Notes under the pieces: model-generated
Database searches by the model: none
Seen by the model: the letters and a program-made list of their open reading frames with translations, nothing else
What the model was told of the DNA's origin: nothing
Translations under genes and position numbers: made by a program
Origin: Alistipes sp. Marseille-P5061
GTDB taxonomy: Bacteria > Bacteroidota > Bacteroidia > Bacteroidales > Rikenellaceae
NCBI RefSeq assembly: GCF_900290115.1
Contig: NZ_LT985749.1
Location: 711,868 to 748,053 of the forward strand
DNA: 36,186 nucleotides
Reading direction: 5' to 3'
In this document: in pieces, positions 22,729-31,638 of the stretch
Position numbering within the stretch: position 1 is the first letter of the stretch
Layout of the letters: each line of letters starts with the position of its first letter

Positions 22729-23970
22729 ATGAGACAAGAGAGTTTCAGGATTCTCTTCCTGATGCGAAAGGGAAGAACGAAAAAAGACGGATTCGCAACC
22801 ATTTATGCCCGAATTACAACGGGCAGTTTCCGTCAGGAGATCTATTTCAACTGCGAGGGACGACCCGAGTTGTGGAACCAGCGAAAAGAACGGATGATGG
22901 GGACCAGCCGCCTATCCGTGAAGATCAACGAGATGCTTGACGAATTCCGTGTACAGATTCTCGACATCCGCAGCAAACTGCTTGCCGAAGGTTTCGAGGC
23001 CAATGCCCTGCAAATCAAACAGCGTTACTTCAACCCGCTTAAAAACACCATGATGTTGATCGCGGGGCTGGGCGACTACGTCCAACGGCGGCAGGCAGAG
23101 GTCGGCGTGCGCATCACCCAGCGGACAGCCGACAAGTACGAACGGCTGCTACGCTATCTGAAACAGTACCTCGCCCAGCGCGGCCCGGAGGAGGATATTC
23201 CCGTCGAGCGGATGAACTACGAGTTTCTCGACGGATTCAGCCTCTTCCTGCAAACGGCACACCGCTGCCGCCACAACGGCGCCGTGGCCGTCATGGACTG
23301 TCTTCGCAACTTCGTACTCTACTGCCTGCGCAACGAATGGATTGCCAAGAATCCCTTCCTCTACTACAAACTCAAGGAGGATCAGGCGCAGGCCAAAGAG
23401 CACCTCACGGCCCGCGAACTGGAAATCCTGACCCGCAAGCAACTCGACCATCGGCTGGCCCGTATACGTGACGTTTTTGTCTTCTGCTGCCTTACGGGAC
23501 TGGCCTTCGCCGATGCCGACCACCTGCGGAGCGAACACATCTCGCGCGACGACGAAGGACGCTGGTGGATCCACAAGCCGCGCGAAAAGACCGCCGTAAT
23601 GAGCCGCATTCCACTGCTCCCGATGGCATTGGAGATCCTCCGCCGCTACGAGCACGACGCAGTCTGCCAGGCCCGCGGACGGGTGCTGCCCCTGCCGAGC
23701 AACCAGAAGATGAATGCCTTTATGAAGGAGATCGCCATCGTCTGCGGCATCGACAAGGTGCTGACCACGCATTGCGCCCGCCATACGTTCGCCTGCATGG
23801 CGGTCGAATACGGAATGCCGATTGACGTCCTGGCCAAAATTCTTGGGCACTCTAACACCAACATGACCCGCCATTACGCCAAATTTTCCGAGACGGTGAT
23901 CGGCCGAGAAATGGAGGCTTTCGGCGAAAAACTGGCTTCGGCTGCCGCGGAGGGAGATTCCGGGTTGTAA
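22729..23970 (+). CDS. Tyrosine recombinase (island integrase, Bacteroidetes type)
   Basis: This 413-residue protein has an N-terminal arm-binding segment (RKGRTKKDGFATIYARI), a SAM-like core-binding domain and a catalytic domain with H348-x-x-R in HCARHTFACMAVEYGMP, the GH of ILGHSN and the nucleophile Y383 in MTRHYAKF. As in the integrase at 1717-2934, the first catalytic Arg is replaced (TGLAFADADHL near 256). The ATG at 22729 is chosen because relatives start with this RQESFRILFL segment. The two integrases share long words such as WIHKPREKTAVMSR, so they are close relatives that sit at different tRNA genes. It lies 290 bp from tRNA-Leu and reads away from it into the island. Confidence 0.93.
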   Translation: MRQESFRILFLMRKGRTKKDGFATIYARITTGSFRQEIYFNCEGRPELWNQRKERMMGTSRLSVKINEMLDEFRVQILDIRSKLLAEGFEANALQIKQRYFNPLKNTMMLIAGLGDYVQRRQAEVGVRITQRTADKYERLLRYLKQYLAQRGPEEDIPVERMNYEFLDGFSLFLQTAHRCRHNGAVAVMDCLRNFVLYCLRNEWIAKNPFLYYKLKEDQAQAKEHLTARELEILTRKQLDHRLARIRDVFVFCCLTGLAFADADHLRSEHISRDDEGRWWIHKPREKTAVMSRIPLLPMALEILRRYEHDAVCQARGRVLPLPSNQKMNAFMKEIAIVCGIDKVLTTHCARHTFACMAVEYGMPIDVLAKILGHSNTNMTRHYAKFSETVIGREMEAFGEKLASAAAEGDSGL

Positions 23971-24044
23971 TAAAAGCAAGTTTATGTTTCGAGACACTCG
24001 AAACCTTCCGAATCCATCCCGCTGGTCTATTATACATTACACAG

Positions 24045-24413
24045 ATGAAAAGTCCGAAGAATCCGAACCGCCCGCGAGGCGGCCGCCCTCCCAAATCCGA
24101 AACGGAACGACTCAAACGAAGGCTGGTCGTCTGCCTGAACGAGACCGATTACGACGCCCTGTGCCGCAAGGCACGGGTCGCCGGTCTCGTGTGTGCCGAA
24201 TACGCCCGGCGCGCCCTTGCCCGGAGCATCGTCCGCGCTCGGATGACTCCCGAGATGCTCACCCTGCTGCGGCAGCTCACCGGCATGGCGAACAACCTCA
24301 ACCAACTCGCCCGCATGGCGCATGTGGCCGGGTATGGACGCGATACCGCCACTTTGGCGGCGTTGGTCGACCGAATTGATGCGCTGCTCACCCGAATCGA
24401 CAAACTGCCATGA
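24045..24413 (+). CDS. MobC-like relaxosome accessory protein
   Basis: The 122-residue basic protein has the MobC pattern of Bacteroides mobilizable elements: an N-terminal proline/arginine-rich GGRPPKSETERLKRR, a ribbon-helix-helix-like VVCLNETDYDALCRKARVAGLVCAEYARRAL, and LRQLTGMANNLNQLARMAHVAG near the C-terminus. MobC proteins bind oriT and help the relaxase melt DNA at the nick site. Its stop overlaps the relaxase start (ATGA), so the two are coupled. A candidate oriT could lie in 23971-24044, but no inverted repeat there is convincing. Confidence 0.85.
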   Translation: MKSPKNPNRPRGGRPPKSETERLKRRLVVCLNETDYDALCRKARVAGLVCAEYARRALARSIVRARMTPEMLTLLRQLTGMANNLNQLARMAHVAGYGRDTATLAALVDRIDALLTRIDKLP

Positions 24414-25294
24414 TTGCCAAACTCTCGAAAGGCGGCTCCTTCGGCGGAGCCGTCCAATACATTTTCGGTCCCGGGAAGGGCGCCGACTGCCTGGCCGGAA
24501 TGGGCGTTCTGTTCAAGGACACGCCCTCCATCATCCGCGGATTCGAACGGCAGGCTGCGCAAAACCCCAGGGTTTCGAAACCCGTGGGACACGTTGTTCT
24601 CTCCTTTTCGCCTCGGGATGCCGCACGGTTGAACAACCGACTGCTGCTCTCCATTGCGGTGGAGTATCTGGACCGGATGGGGATTAAGGATACGCAACTT
24701 ATCATTGTCCGCCACCGCGACCGGGAACATCCCCACCTGCATATTCTCTTCAACCGCGTGGGCAACGACGGACGGACGATCTCCGACCACAACGACCGTT
24801 ACCGTTCGGAGCGGCTCTGCAAGCAACTGACCGCCCGCTACGGGCTCTACTTTGCATCGGGCAAGGAGCAGGTCAAGGAGTACCGGCTACGCGAACCGGA
24901 CAAGACAAAATATGAAATCTACCATGCCCTGTGCGATGCCGTCCCCCGCTGCCGCAACTGGGAGGAGCTAATGACGGCCTTGCGCCGCGAAGGTGTCACT
25001 ACGGAGTTCCGGATGCGCGGAGGCACTTCCGACGTGCAGGGTGTCGTGTTTGCAAAAAACGGCTACCCGTTCAACGGTTCGAAGATCGACCGGCAGTTCA
25101 GCTATTCGAAAATCGACACCGCACTGGAACGAAACAGCCGACAGGCGCTTGCTCCCGAACGCCAATCGGCTCCGACCCTGACACCCTCGTTCAGCTACCT
25201 GCTGGACGATTTGCTGCGTCCGAGGTTTGATCCCGACGAGGCGGAACAAACCCAGCAGGAACAACAGCGCAGACGCCGCGGGCGACGGCATTAA
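24410..25294 (+). CDS. Relaxase / mobilization nuclease (MobA/VirD2-type, Bacteroides Mob)
   Basis: This 294-residue protein has the N-terminal relaxase core. MIAKLSKGGSFGGAVQYIF is the usual start of Bacteroides relaxases, and the metal-binding histidine motif is H107-P-H109-L-H111 in HPHLHILFNRV. A tyrosine suited to nicking is present early (Y17 in AVQYIF). The C-terminus is charged and low-complexity. It cleaves one strand at oriT and pilots it into the recipient during conjugal mobilization. No coupling protein or type IV secretion genes are in view, so the island probably depends on a helper element in trans. The start overlaps mobC by 4 bp. Confidence 0.88.
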   Translation: MIAKLSKGGSFGGAVQYIFGPGKGADCLAGMGVLFKDTPSIIRGFERQAAQNPRVSKPVGHVVLSFSPRDAARLNNRLLLSIAVEYLDRMGIKDTQLIIVRHRDREHPHLHILFNRVGNDGRTISDHNDRYRSERLCKQLTARYGLYFASGKEQVKEYRLREPDKTKYEIYHALCDAVPRCRNWEELMTALRREGVTTEFRMRGGTSDVQGVVFAKNGYPFNGSKIDRQFSYSKIDTALERNSRQALAPERQSAPTLTPSFSYLLDDLLRPRFDPDEAEQTQQEQQRRRRGRRH

Positions 25295-25410
25295 GAGCTA
25301 CGTTATAAATCATCAATACCAAAAAACAATTAAATCAAAGCGGGATCTTGTCCAATTCATCTGAATTAAATTTTTTTAACTAAATTCGTGTTTATATATG
25401 CATATAAGTC

Positions 25411-28400
25411 ATGGAGATAATCAACAATATAGACAAGACCCTGAAGGACGATTTTATCGAAGAGATTAAATCGGGAAGCAAAATTGCCATTGCAGCATCT
25501 TGTTTTTCAATTTATGCCTTTCAGGAGTTGAAAAAACAATTGAAAGATATCGAAGAATTACGCTTCATCTTTACGTCTCCGACTTTTATTACTGAAAAAG
25601 CCAACAAGCAAAAACGGGAGTTTTACATCCCCAGATTAAACCGAGAACGCAATCTATATGGTTCAGAATTCGAAATAAAGCTTCGTAACGAGTTATCTCA
25701 AAAAGCCATTGCCAAAGAGTGTGCGGAGTGGATCCGACGAAAGGCTTGCTTCAAATCCAATCGGACGAATGAGAACATGATGGGATTTGCCAATATAGAC
25801 AACAAAAGTTATATGCCCATTGCCGGATTCACCACAGTCGAATTGGGGTGTGAACGAGGCAATAATGCATATACAATGGTCAACAAATTGGATTTCCCCA
25901 TGTCTCAACAATTTTTGGCCCTGTTCGATCAACTTTGGAACGACACCTCCCGAATGCAGATTGTCACAGACGAAGTTCTGGACAACATAACCAATGCCTA
26001 CAAGGAGAACGCTCCCGATTTTCTCTATTTTGTCACATTGTACAATATTTTCAACGAATTTCTGGAAGATATATCCGAAGATGTCCTGCCCAATGAGGCC
26101 ACCGGTTTCAAGAACAGCATCATCTGGAACAAACTGTATAATTTCCAGAAAGATGCATGTCTGGCCATCATAAACAAGCTGGAAAAATATAACGGCTGTA
26201 TCTTGGCCGACAGCGTTGGTCTGGGCAAAACATTCACAGCCCTTTCAGTCATAAAATATTATGAAACCCGGAACAAATCAGTTCTGGTCCTTTGCCCCAA
26301 GAAACTATACGACAACTGGGCAACCTACCGCAGCAACTATAAGAACAATCCCATAGCCAAGGATCGGCTGCGATATGACATACTTTTTCATTCCGATCTG
26401 TCCCGCGAAAGCGGAAAGTCCAATGGAATAGACCTGACACATATCAACTGGTCAAATTATGATCTTGTCGTCATAGACGAATCGCATAATTTCCGCAATG
26501 GAGGTAAAGTATCCACGGATGAGAATGATGAGAACCCAAGAGAAAACCGTTACCTGCAACTCCTCAACAAAGTAATCCGACAAGGCGTCCGGACCAAGGT
26601 CCTCATGCTGTCCGCAACTCCCGTAAACAATCGGTTCAACGATCTCAAGAATCAGATCGCTCTGGCTTATGAAGGAGATGCAGCCAATATCAACTCTCTG
26701 CTGAATACCCAGAACGGAATAGACGATATTTTCCGACAGGCTCAAGCTGCATACAACAGTTGGGTTCGTCTACCACAGGCCGAACGCACAACCAAAGCGC
26801 TGCTCGACAAGTTGAGTTTTGACTTCTTCGAGGTCCTCGACTCCGTTACGATTGCCCGCAGCCGCAAACACATCGAGCAATATTACGATACGGCCGATAT
26901 CGGCCAATTCCCGAAGCGGCTTGCTCCGATATCTCGTCGGCCTCACCTGACCGATCTGGATCGGGCAATCAATTATAACGAGATATTCGGACTTCTTCAG
27001 CAACTGAATCTGGCCATCTATACGCCTTCGCTATTCATCTTGCCCAGTTCGCGTGCCAAATACACCAAAAGCGATTCGCAGGAGGGCTATGCGAACCTCA
27101 CCATGGCCGGACGGGAGAGCGGTCTGCGTCAGTTGATGAGCAGCAATCTGTTGAAACGGCTTGAAAGTTCGGTCAATTCTTTCCGACTGACCCTCACCCG
27201 TATCCAGAGCTTCATCAACGCCACTATCCGGAAAATCGACAGCCACGATACGGAAACGACCGCCATCGACGATTTCGATTTCACCTCCGGACTGGATATC
27301 GACGATCAGGACAGCCTTTTCATTGGAGGCCGTAAGTCACAAATCGCGTTGAAGGACATGGACTACGTCAGCTGGAAGCGATACCTTTCCGAGGATCTCG
27401 AAACGCTCGACCTGCTGCTGTTCATGCTGGCCGACATAACCCCGGAACACGATTGCAAGTTGCAGCAGCTCATAGCCGACTTACGCCACAAATTCGAACA
27501 CCCGATCAATGACGGGAACATGAAAGTTCTTGTCTTTACGGCGTTTTCCGATACGGCCGAGTATCTGTACAACAATCTGGCGGAACGCATTCACGAAAAG
27601 ACAGGTCTCCACACGGCGCTTGTTACCGGCGATGTGGAGGCCCGAAGCACTCTGCGCCTGCGCCAGAAACTCGATTTCAACACCGTGCTGACCCTCTTCT
27701 CGCCGATATCGAAGGAGAAAGAGGTGCTTTTCCCGGATATCCACGAACAGATTGATGTGCTCATTGCCACGGACTGCATCTCCGAAGGACAGAATCTGCA
27801 GGATTGCGACTATCTGATCAATTACGACATCCACTGGAATCCCGTGCGGATCATTCAACGCTTCGGACGAATCGACCGCATCGGGTCACGCAACGCTGTT
27901 ATCCAGCTGGTCAACTACTGGCCGGACATGACGCTCGACGAATATATCGACCTCAAGGGACGTGTCGAGGCCCGCATGAAGGTGTCGGTTCTGACCTCAA
28001 CGGGAGACGACAACCCGATTTCACCCGAGGAGAAGGGCGACCTGGAATACCGACGCGAACAGCTCAAACGACTGCAATCGGAGGTGGTCGACATCGAGGA
28101 GATGTCGTCGGGCATCTCCATCATGGACCTGGGGCTGAATGAATTCCGGCTCGATCTGCTGGATTACATGAAGACGAATCCCGATATCGAACATACCCCT
28201 TTCGGATTACATGCCGTCGTCAACCATACGGACAACTGCCCACCGGGGGTCATCTATGTTCTGAAAAACCGCAACAACTCGGTCAATATCGACCGCCAGA
28301 ACCGCCTCCATCCGTTCTATCTGGTCTATATTTCGGAAACGGGCTCCGTCGTCATCAACCACCTCGCCCCCAAAGAGCTGCTCGACCGGCTTCGCCGCTT

Positions 28401-28641
28401 GTGCAAGGGCCACAGCGAACCCGATGCGACGCTCTGCCGGGAATTCAACCGCCTCACCCGCGACGGCCGCGAGATGCGCCACTACTCGGAACTGCTCAAC
28501 CGGGCCATCGCCTCCATCGTGGAGGTCAAGGCCGAGAGCGATCTGGACAGCTTCCTGAGCGGGGCCCCGGGGCGCCTGTTCGCCGACGAGATCAAGGGGC
28601 TCGATGATTTCGAACTGATCTGTTTCATCGTTATCCAATAA
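25411..28641 (+). CDS. SNF2-like helicase (phospholipase-D-like N-terminus), defence operon gene 1
   Basis: The 1076-residue protein belongs to a helicase family found beside type III-like restriction genes. Superfamily 2 motifs are clear: Walker A with K273 (DSVGLGKTFTAL), DESH at 356-359, motif III SATP at 401-404, motif V (LIATDCISEGQNLQDCDY) and motif VI with Q816 and R820 (QRFGRIDRIGS). The first 200 residues resemble the phospholipase-D-like region of this family, but I do not see a clean HKD pair, so nuclease activity is uncertain. The C-terminal 250 residues are family-specific. The first 1.3 kb is clearly more AT-rich than the rest, a sign of mosaic origin. It is followed after 3 bp by the DUF4391-like gene and begins a six-gene run. 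Confidence 0.85.
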   Translation: MEIINNIDKTLKDDFIEEIKSGSKIAIAASCFSIYAFQELKKQLKDIEELRFIFTSPTFITEKANKQKREFYIPRLNRERNLYGSEFEIKLRNELSQKAIAKECAEWIRRKACFKSNRTNENMMGFANIDNKSYMPIAGFTTVELGCERGNNAYTMVNKLDFPMSQQFLALFDQLWNDTSRMQIVTDEVLDNITNAYKENAPDFLYFVTLYNIFNEFLEDISEDVLPNEATGFKNSIIWNKLYNFQKDACLAIINKLEKYNGCILADSVGLGKTFTALSVIKYYETRNKSVLVLCPKKLYDNWATYRSNYKNNPIAKDRLRYDILFHSDLSRESGKSNGIDLTHINWSNYDLVVIDESHNFRNGGKVSTDENDENPRENRYLQLLNKVIRQGVRTKVLMLSATPVNNRFNDLKNQIALAYEGDAANINSLLNTQNGIDDIFRQAQAAYNSWVRLPQAERTTKALLDKLSFDFFEVLDSVTIARSRKHIEQYYDTADIGQFPKRLAPISRRPHLTDLDRAINYNEIFGLLQQLNLAIYTPSLFILPSSRAKYTKSDSQEGYANLTMAGRESGLRQLMSSNLLKRLESSVNSFRLTLTRIQSFINATIRKIDSHDTETTAIDDFDFTSGLDIDDQDSLFIGGRKSQIALKDMDYVSWKRYLSEDLETLDLLLFMLADITPEHDCKLQQLIADLRHKFEHPINDGNMKVLVFTAFSDTAEYLYNNLAERIHEKTGLHTALVTGDVEARSTLRLRQKLDFNTVLTLFSPISKEKEVLFPDIHEQIDVLIATDCISEGQNLQDCDYLINYDIHWNPVRIIQRFGRIDRIGSRNAVIQLVNYWPDMTLDEYIDLKGRVEARMKVSVLTSTGDDNPISPEEKGDLEYRREQLKRLQSEVVDIEEMSSGISIMDLGLNEFRLDLLDYMKTNPDIEHTPFGLHAVVNHTDNCPPGVIYVLKNRNNSVNIDRQNRLHPFYLVYISETGSVVINHLAPKELLDRLRRLCKGHSEPDATLCREFNRLTRDGREMRHYSELLNRAIASIVEVKAESDLDSFLSGAPGRLFADEIKGLDDFELICFIVIQ

Positions 28642-28644
28642 CCC

Positions 28645-29247
28645 ATGTACGGACTTCCTTCCTCCACCGAGATGCGCCGGTCGCTCCCCAAGAAGACGAT
28701 CTACTCCCGTTTTGAATTGCGGGCGGCGCAGCGCGACCGGTTCGATGCCGACATCAGCCGCATCGACATCGTTGCCGAGGTCTCTCCGGCCACGGTTCCG
28801 GCCCTTGCGGAGGGCGAACGGGTGAAAAAATTTTATCTGCTTGACGTCCAGCTCAAACACCGTGAATGTCAGGCGAAGAATCTGGAACTGCTGGTCCGAT
28901 TAATCCCACAAAATCTTATCTTTGCATTATCGTTCGACGGAGAGGTCCGGCTGGCGCTCTTTTGTTCGCGGATGATATTCTCGGCCTGGCAACCCGCCGG
29001 GAGTGTCCGCATACCGCTCCGGGGATTGAATCTCGATGCCGTATGGGATGAAATTGTCGCCTCGATCGGAGCCGTTACCCCCACCGAGGGGCGCAGCGTT
29101 GCCGAACAGATTGTGCAGGACGACCGCCGCGCGAAACTGCTTCACCAGATCGAGGTGCTGGAACGCAAGGCCCGTTCGGAGCGGCAGCCGCGGCGGAAAT
29201 CGGAGTTATTCGAAGAGTTGAAGAAACTGAAAAAAGAATTGGAATAA
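28645..29247 (+). CDS. DUF4391-like protein, defence operon gene 2
   Basis: The 200-residue protein starts MYGLPSSTEMRRSLPKKTIYSRF and has conserved-looking KFYLLDVQLK, NLELLVRLIPQNLIFALSFDG and a C-terminal coiled-coil (LHQIEVLERKARSERQPRRKSELFEELKKLKKELE). This pattern recalls DUF4391 proteins, which occur next to this type of helicase and type III Mod/Res genes and have no known activity. No catalytic motif is obvious, and the coiled coil suggests an adaptor or oligomerisation role. It is separated by 3 bp and 2 bp from its neighbours, so it is certainly in the same operon. Confidence 0.75.
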   Translation: MYGLPSSTEMRRSLPKKTIYSRFELRAAQRDRFDADISRIDIVAEVSPATVPALAEGERVKKFYLLDVQLKHRECQAKNLELLVRLIPQNLIFALSFDGEVRLALFCSRMIFSAWQPAGSVRIPLRGLNLDAVWDEIVASIGAVTPTEGRSVAEQIVQDDRRAKLLHQIEVLERKARSERQPRRKSELFEELKKLKKELE

Positions 29248-29249
29248 AT

Positions 29250-29591
29250 ATGGACATAAAGGAATTTACAACCCAAACGTTAGTACAAATTGTAGAAGGG
29301 GCTAATGAGGCTGACTCGCAATTACAAAAAATAGGAGGATATATTCCCAAAAACGGACTCGCATCTAATGGCGATTATAGATATGTAAGAGGAACTGTCG
29401 AAGGTAACGTTATTGACGTTGATTTTGATGTTGCCATAACAGCCACAGAAAGCGACGGAAAAAGTGGCGGGGCAGGTATCAAGGTTGTTGCCTTCAATTT
29501 TGGAGGCAACGTTGAGTCGAAAGTCGAAAGCCAAACAATCAGTCGCATAAAATACACGATTCCACTTGTGTTATCAATAAAAAAGAAATAA
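29250..29591 (+). CDS. Small trypco2-like protein, defence operon gene 3
   Basis: This 113-residue protein, MDIKEFTTQTLVQIVEGANEAD..., has an N-terminal helix and a beta-rich second half with VDFDVAITATESD, a glycine-rich GGAGIKVVAFNFGGNV and SRIKYTIPLVL. The same plan is found in the trypsin-co-occurring domain 2 (trypco2) type of small proteins linked to defence genes. The assignment is tentative because I rely on the pattern alone. Its DNA is more AT-rich than the flanking DUF4391 and mod genes, so it was likely inserted into a pre-existing operon. It starts 2 bp after the upstream stop and ends 5 bp before mod. Confidence 0.6.
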   Translation: MDIKEFTTQTLVQIVEGANEADSQLQKIGGYIPKNGLASNGDYRYVRGTVEGNVIDVDFDVAITATESDGKSGGAGIKVVAFNFGGNVESKVESQTISRIKYTIPLVLSIKKK

Positions 29592-29596
29592 TCCCC

Positions 29597-31597
29597 ATGG
29601 AACACCTGAAGATGCAGACGGCGGATATGGCCGATAGAAATATAGAACAAATCGGGGCGTTGTTCCCCGAGTGTCTGACCGAACGAATCAACAGCAACGG
29701 TCGCGTCGAACAGGCCATCGACTTCGACAAACTCCGCCAACTCCTGGCTCACGACGTGGTCGAAGGCCCCGAACAGCGTTACCAGTTCACCTGGCCCGAC
29801 AAGCGCGCGGCCATCCGGCTGGCCAATACCCCGACCTCGAAAACCTTGCGCCCGTGCCGTGCCGAAAGCGTCGACTTCGATACCACCCAAAACCTCTACA
29901 TCGAAGGCGACAACCTCGACGTGCTGAAACTCCTGCGCGAGAACTACCTCGGCAAGGTGAAGATGATCTACATCGATCCGCCCTACAACACCGGCAACGA
30001 TTTCGTCTATAACGACGACTTTGCCCAGGGCAAAACGGAGTTTGAACAGCGCAGCGGGCTGTTCGATGAGGAGGGCCACCAAACCATCGACCCGATGCAG
30101 CGCAATACCGAAGCCAACGGTCGTTTCCATACCGATTGGCTCAATATGATCTATCCCCGCTTGAAAGTGGCCCGCGACCTGTTGTCGGACGACGGGGTGA
30201 TCTTTATCTCGATCGACGACAACGAGGTAGTAAATCTTAAAAAAGTATGCGATGAAATTTATGGAGAACAGAACTTTATTGACATATTCAATTGGGCAAA
30301 AACAGAAACTCCGGAGAATCTTTCAATTAAATGTAGACAAATTATTGAATATGTACTTTGCTACCAAAAAAAGAAAGATGAAACTCGATTTAGAGGCGTA
30401 CAAAAATATTCAACGAGTTCAAATGGATTATTAAATCAACCTAATCCAATTGGAATTCTTAAATTCCCGGCAAATGTGGTTCGGACAAAAATTCCAAATG
30501 GAATTATTCCTGCTGGCAAATACGGAACTGACAAATACGATATTGAACTGCTAAATGATGTTGAGGTTAAAGATGGGTTATTCACCAAAACTTTTTCTTT
30601 AAAAGCTAAATTTAAATGGCAACAATCGTATTTAGACAACGAATTGGCAAATGGGACAATTATCTCAATTCCAACAATGAAATTTAGCCCTGCATATGAA
30701 AAATTAGAATACGCCCCCGAAGTTCCCACCAATTTAATCAACAGCAAAGTAGGAGTAGACACAAATGAGAATGCAGGAGAATATCAATTAAATTTATTCG
30801 ACAAAAAAGTATTTAATTTTCCGAAACCTGTAAGTCTGATTAAATACTTGTTAGGGTTCTTAGACAACGATACTGAAGATTTTATCGTTCTTGATTTCTT
30901 TTCCGGATCAGCTACAACTGCAGAAGCTGTAATGCAATTGAATTATGAGAAGCCAACCTCAAAGAGGAAATATATTATGGTTCAGATTGCTGAAGATCTT
31001 TATAGAAGTTTAGCTGCTGCATCTTCAAAAAGCCAAAAAGAGATTATTCAGAATGCCATAGACTTATTAACGACCCTAAAACGGCCGGTAAATTTGTGTG
31101 AACTCGGCAAGGAGCGCATTCGCCGGGCCGGAAAGAAGATCAAGGAGGAAAACAAGGACAAGGAGGCAATCGACCGTCTCGACACCGGATTCCGCGTGTT
31201 GAAACTCGACTCCTCGAACATGGCCGATGTCTATTACACCCCGGCCCAGACGCCCATCGAACAGACCCTGGGTTTCGAGGCCTTCGAGGACAACATCAAG
31301 CCGGACCGTACGGCGGAAGATTTGTTGTTCCAGGTGATGCCGGAGTGCAATCTGCCCTTGTCGAGCCGCATCGAGGAGCGCGAGATTCACGGCAAGAAGG
31401 TCTATGCGGTCGACGGCAACTACCTGGTAGCCTGCTTTGACCGCGACATCGACGAGCAGGTGATCACGGAGATTGCCCGCATGCAGCCCTATTATTTTGT
31501 GATGCGCGATGCCTCGGCCGCCACGGACAACGTGCTGGACAACTTCGACCAGATTTTCAACGCATACAGCAAGGAGACCATCCGTCGGATTTTGTAG
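29597..31597 (+). CDS. mod: Type III restriction-modification DNA methyltransferase (Mod), adenine-N6, beta class
   Basis: This 666-residue methyltransferase has motif IV D127-PPY-NTG in MIYIDPPYNTGNDF, and AdoMet-binding motif I (FSGSA, 435-439) in LDFFSGSATTAEAV. The order motif IV, target-recognition domain, motif I is that of beta-class N6-adenine Mod subunits. It would both methylate host sites and give Res its specificity. The central region 30228-31100, covering the target-recognition domain and motif I, is much more AT-rich than both ends, which suggests domain replacement by recombination. The ATG at 29597 is chosen because it sits 5 bp after the previous gene. A zinc-knuckle lipoprotein gene separates mod from res, which is unusual. 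Confidence 0.9.
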   Translation: MEHLKMQTADMADRNIEQIGALFPECLTERINSNGRVEQAIDFDKLRQLLAHDVVEGPEQRYQFTWPDKRAAIRLANTPTSKTLRPCRAESVDFDTTQNLYIEGDNLDVLKLLRENYLGKVKMIYIDPPYNTGNDFVYNDDFAQGKTEFEQRSGLFDEEGHQTIDPMQRNTEANGRFHTDWLNMIYPRLKVARDLLSDDGVIFISIDDNEVVNLKKVCDEIYGEQNFIDIFNWAKTETPENLSIKCRQIIEYVLCYQKKKDETRFRGVQKYSTSSNGLLNQPNPIGILKFPANVVRTKIPNGIIPAGKYGTDKYDIELLNDVEVKDGLFTKTFSLKAKFKWQQSYLDNELANGTIISIPTMKFSPAYEKLEYAPEVPTNLINSKVGVDTNENAGEYQLNLFDKKVFNFPKPVSLIKYLLGFLDNDTEDFIVLDFFSGSATTAEAVMQLNYEKPTSKRKYIMVQIAEDLYRSLAAASSKSQKEIIQNAIDLLTTLKRPVNLCELGKERIRRAGKKIKEENKDKEAIDRLDTGFRVLKLDSSNMADVYYTPAQTPIEQTLGFEAFEDNIKPDRTAEDLLFQVMPECNLPLSSRIEEREIHGKKVYAVDGNYLVACFDRDIDEQVITEIARMQPYYFVMRDASAATDNVLDNFDQIFNAYSKETIRRIL

Positions 31598-31638
31598 AGA
31601 TGAAATAACTTAATTGCTAACCTTCAATTTATCACACG

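Noticed and set aside
25295..25410. oriT of the island
   Set aside because: AT-rich with the palindromic TATATATGCATATA, but no inverted repeat plus nick motif that I can defend. It may simply be the promoter region of the helicase operon.
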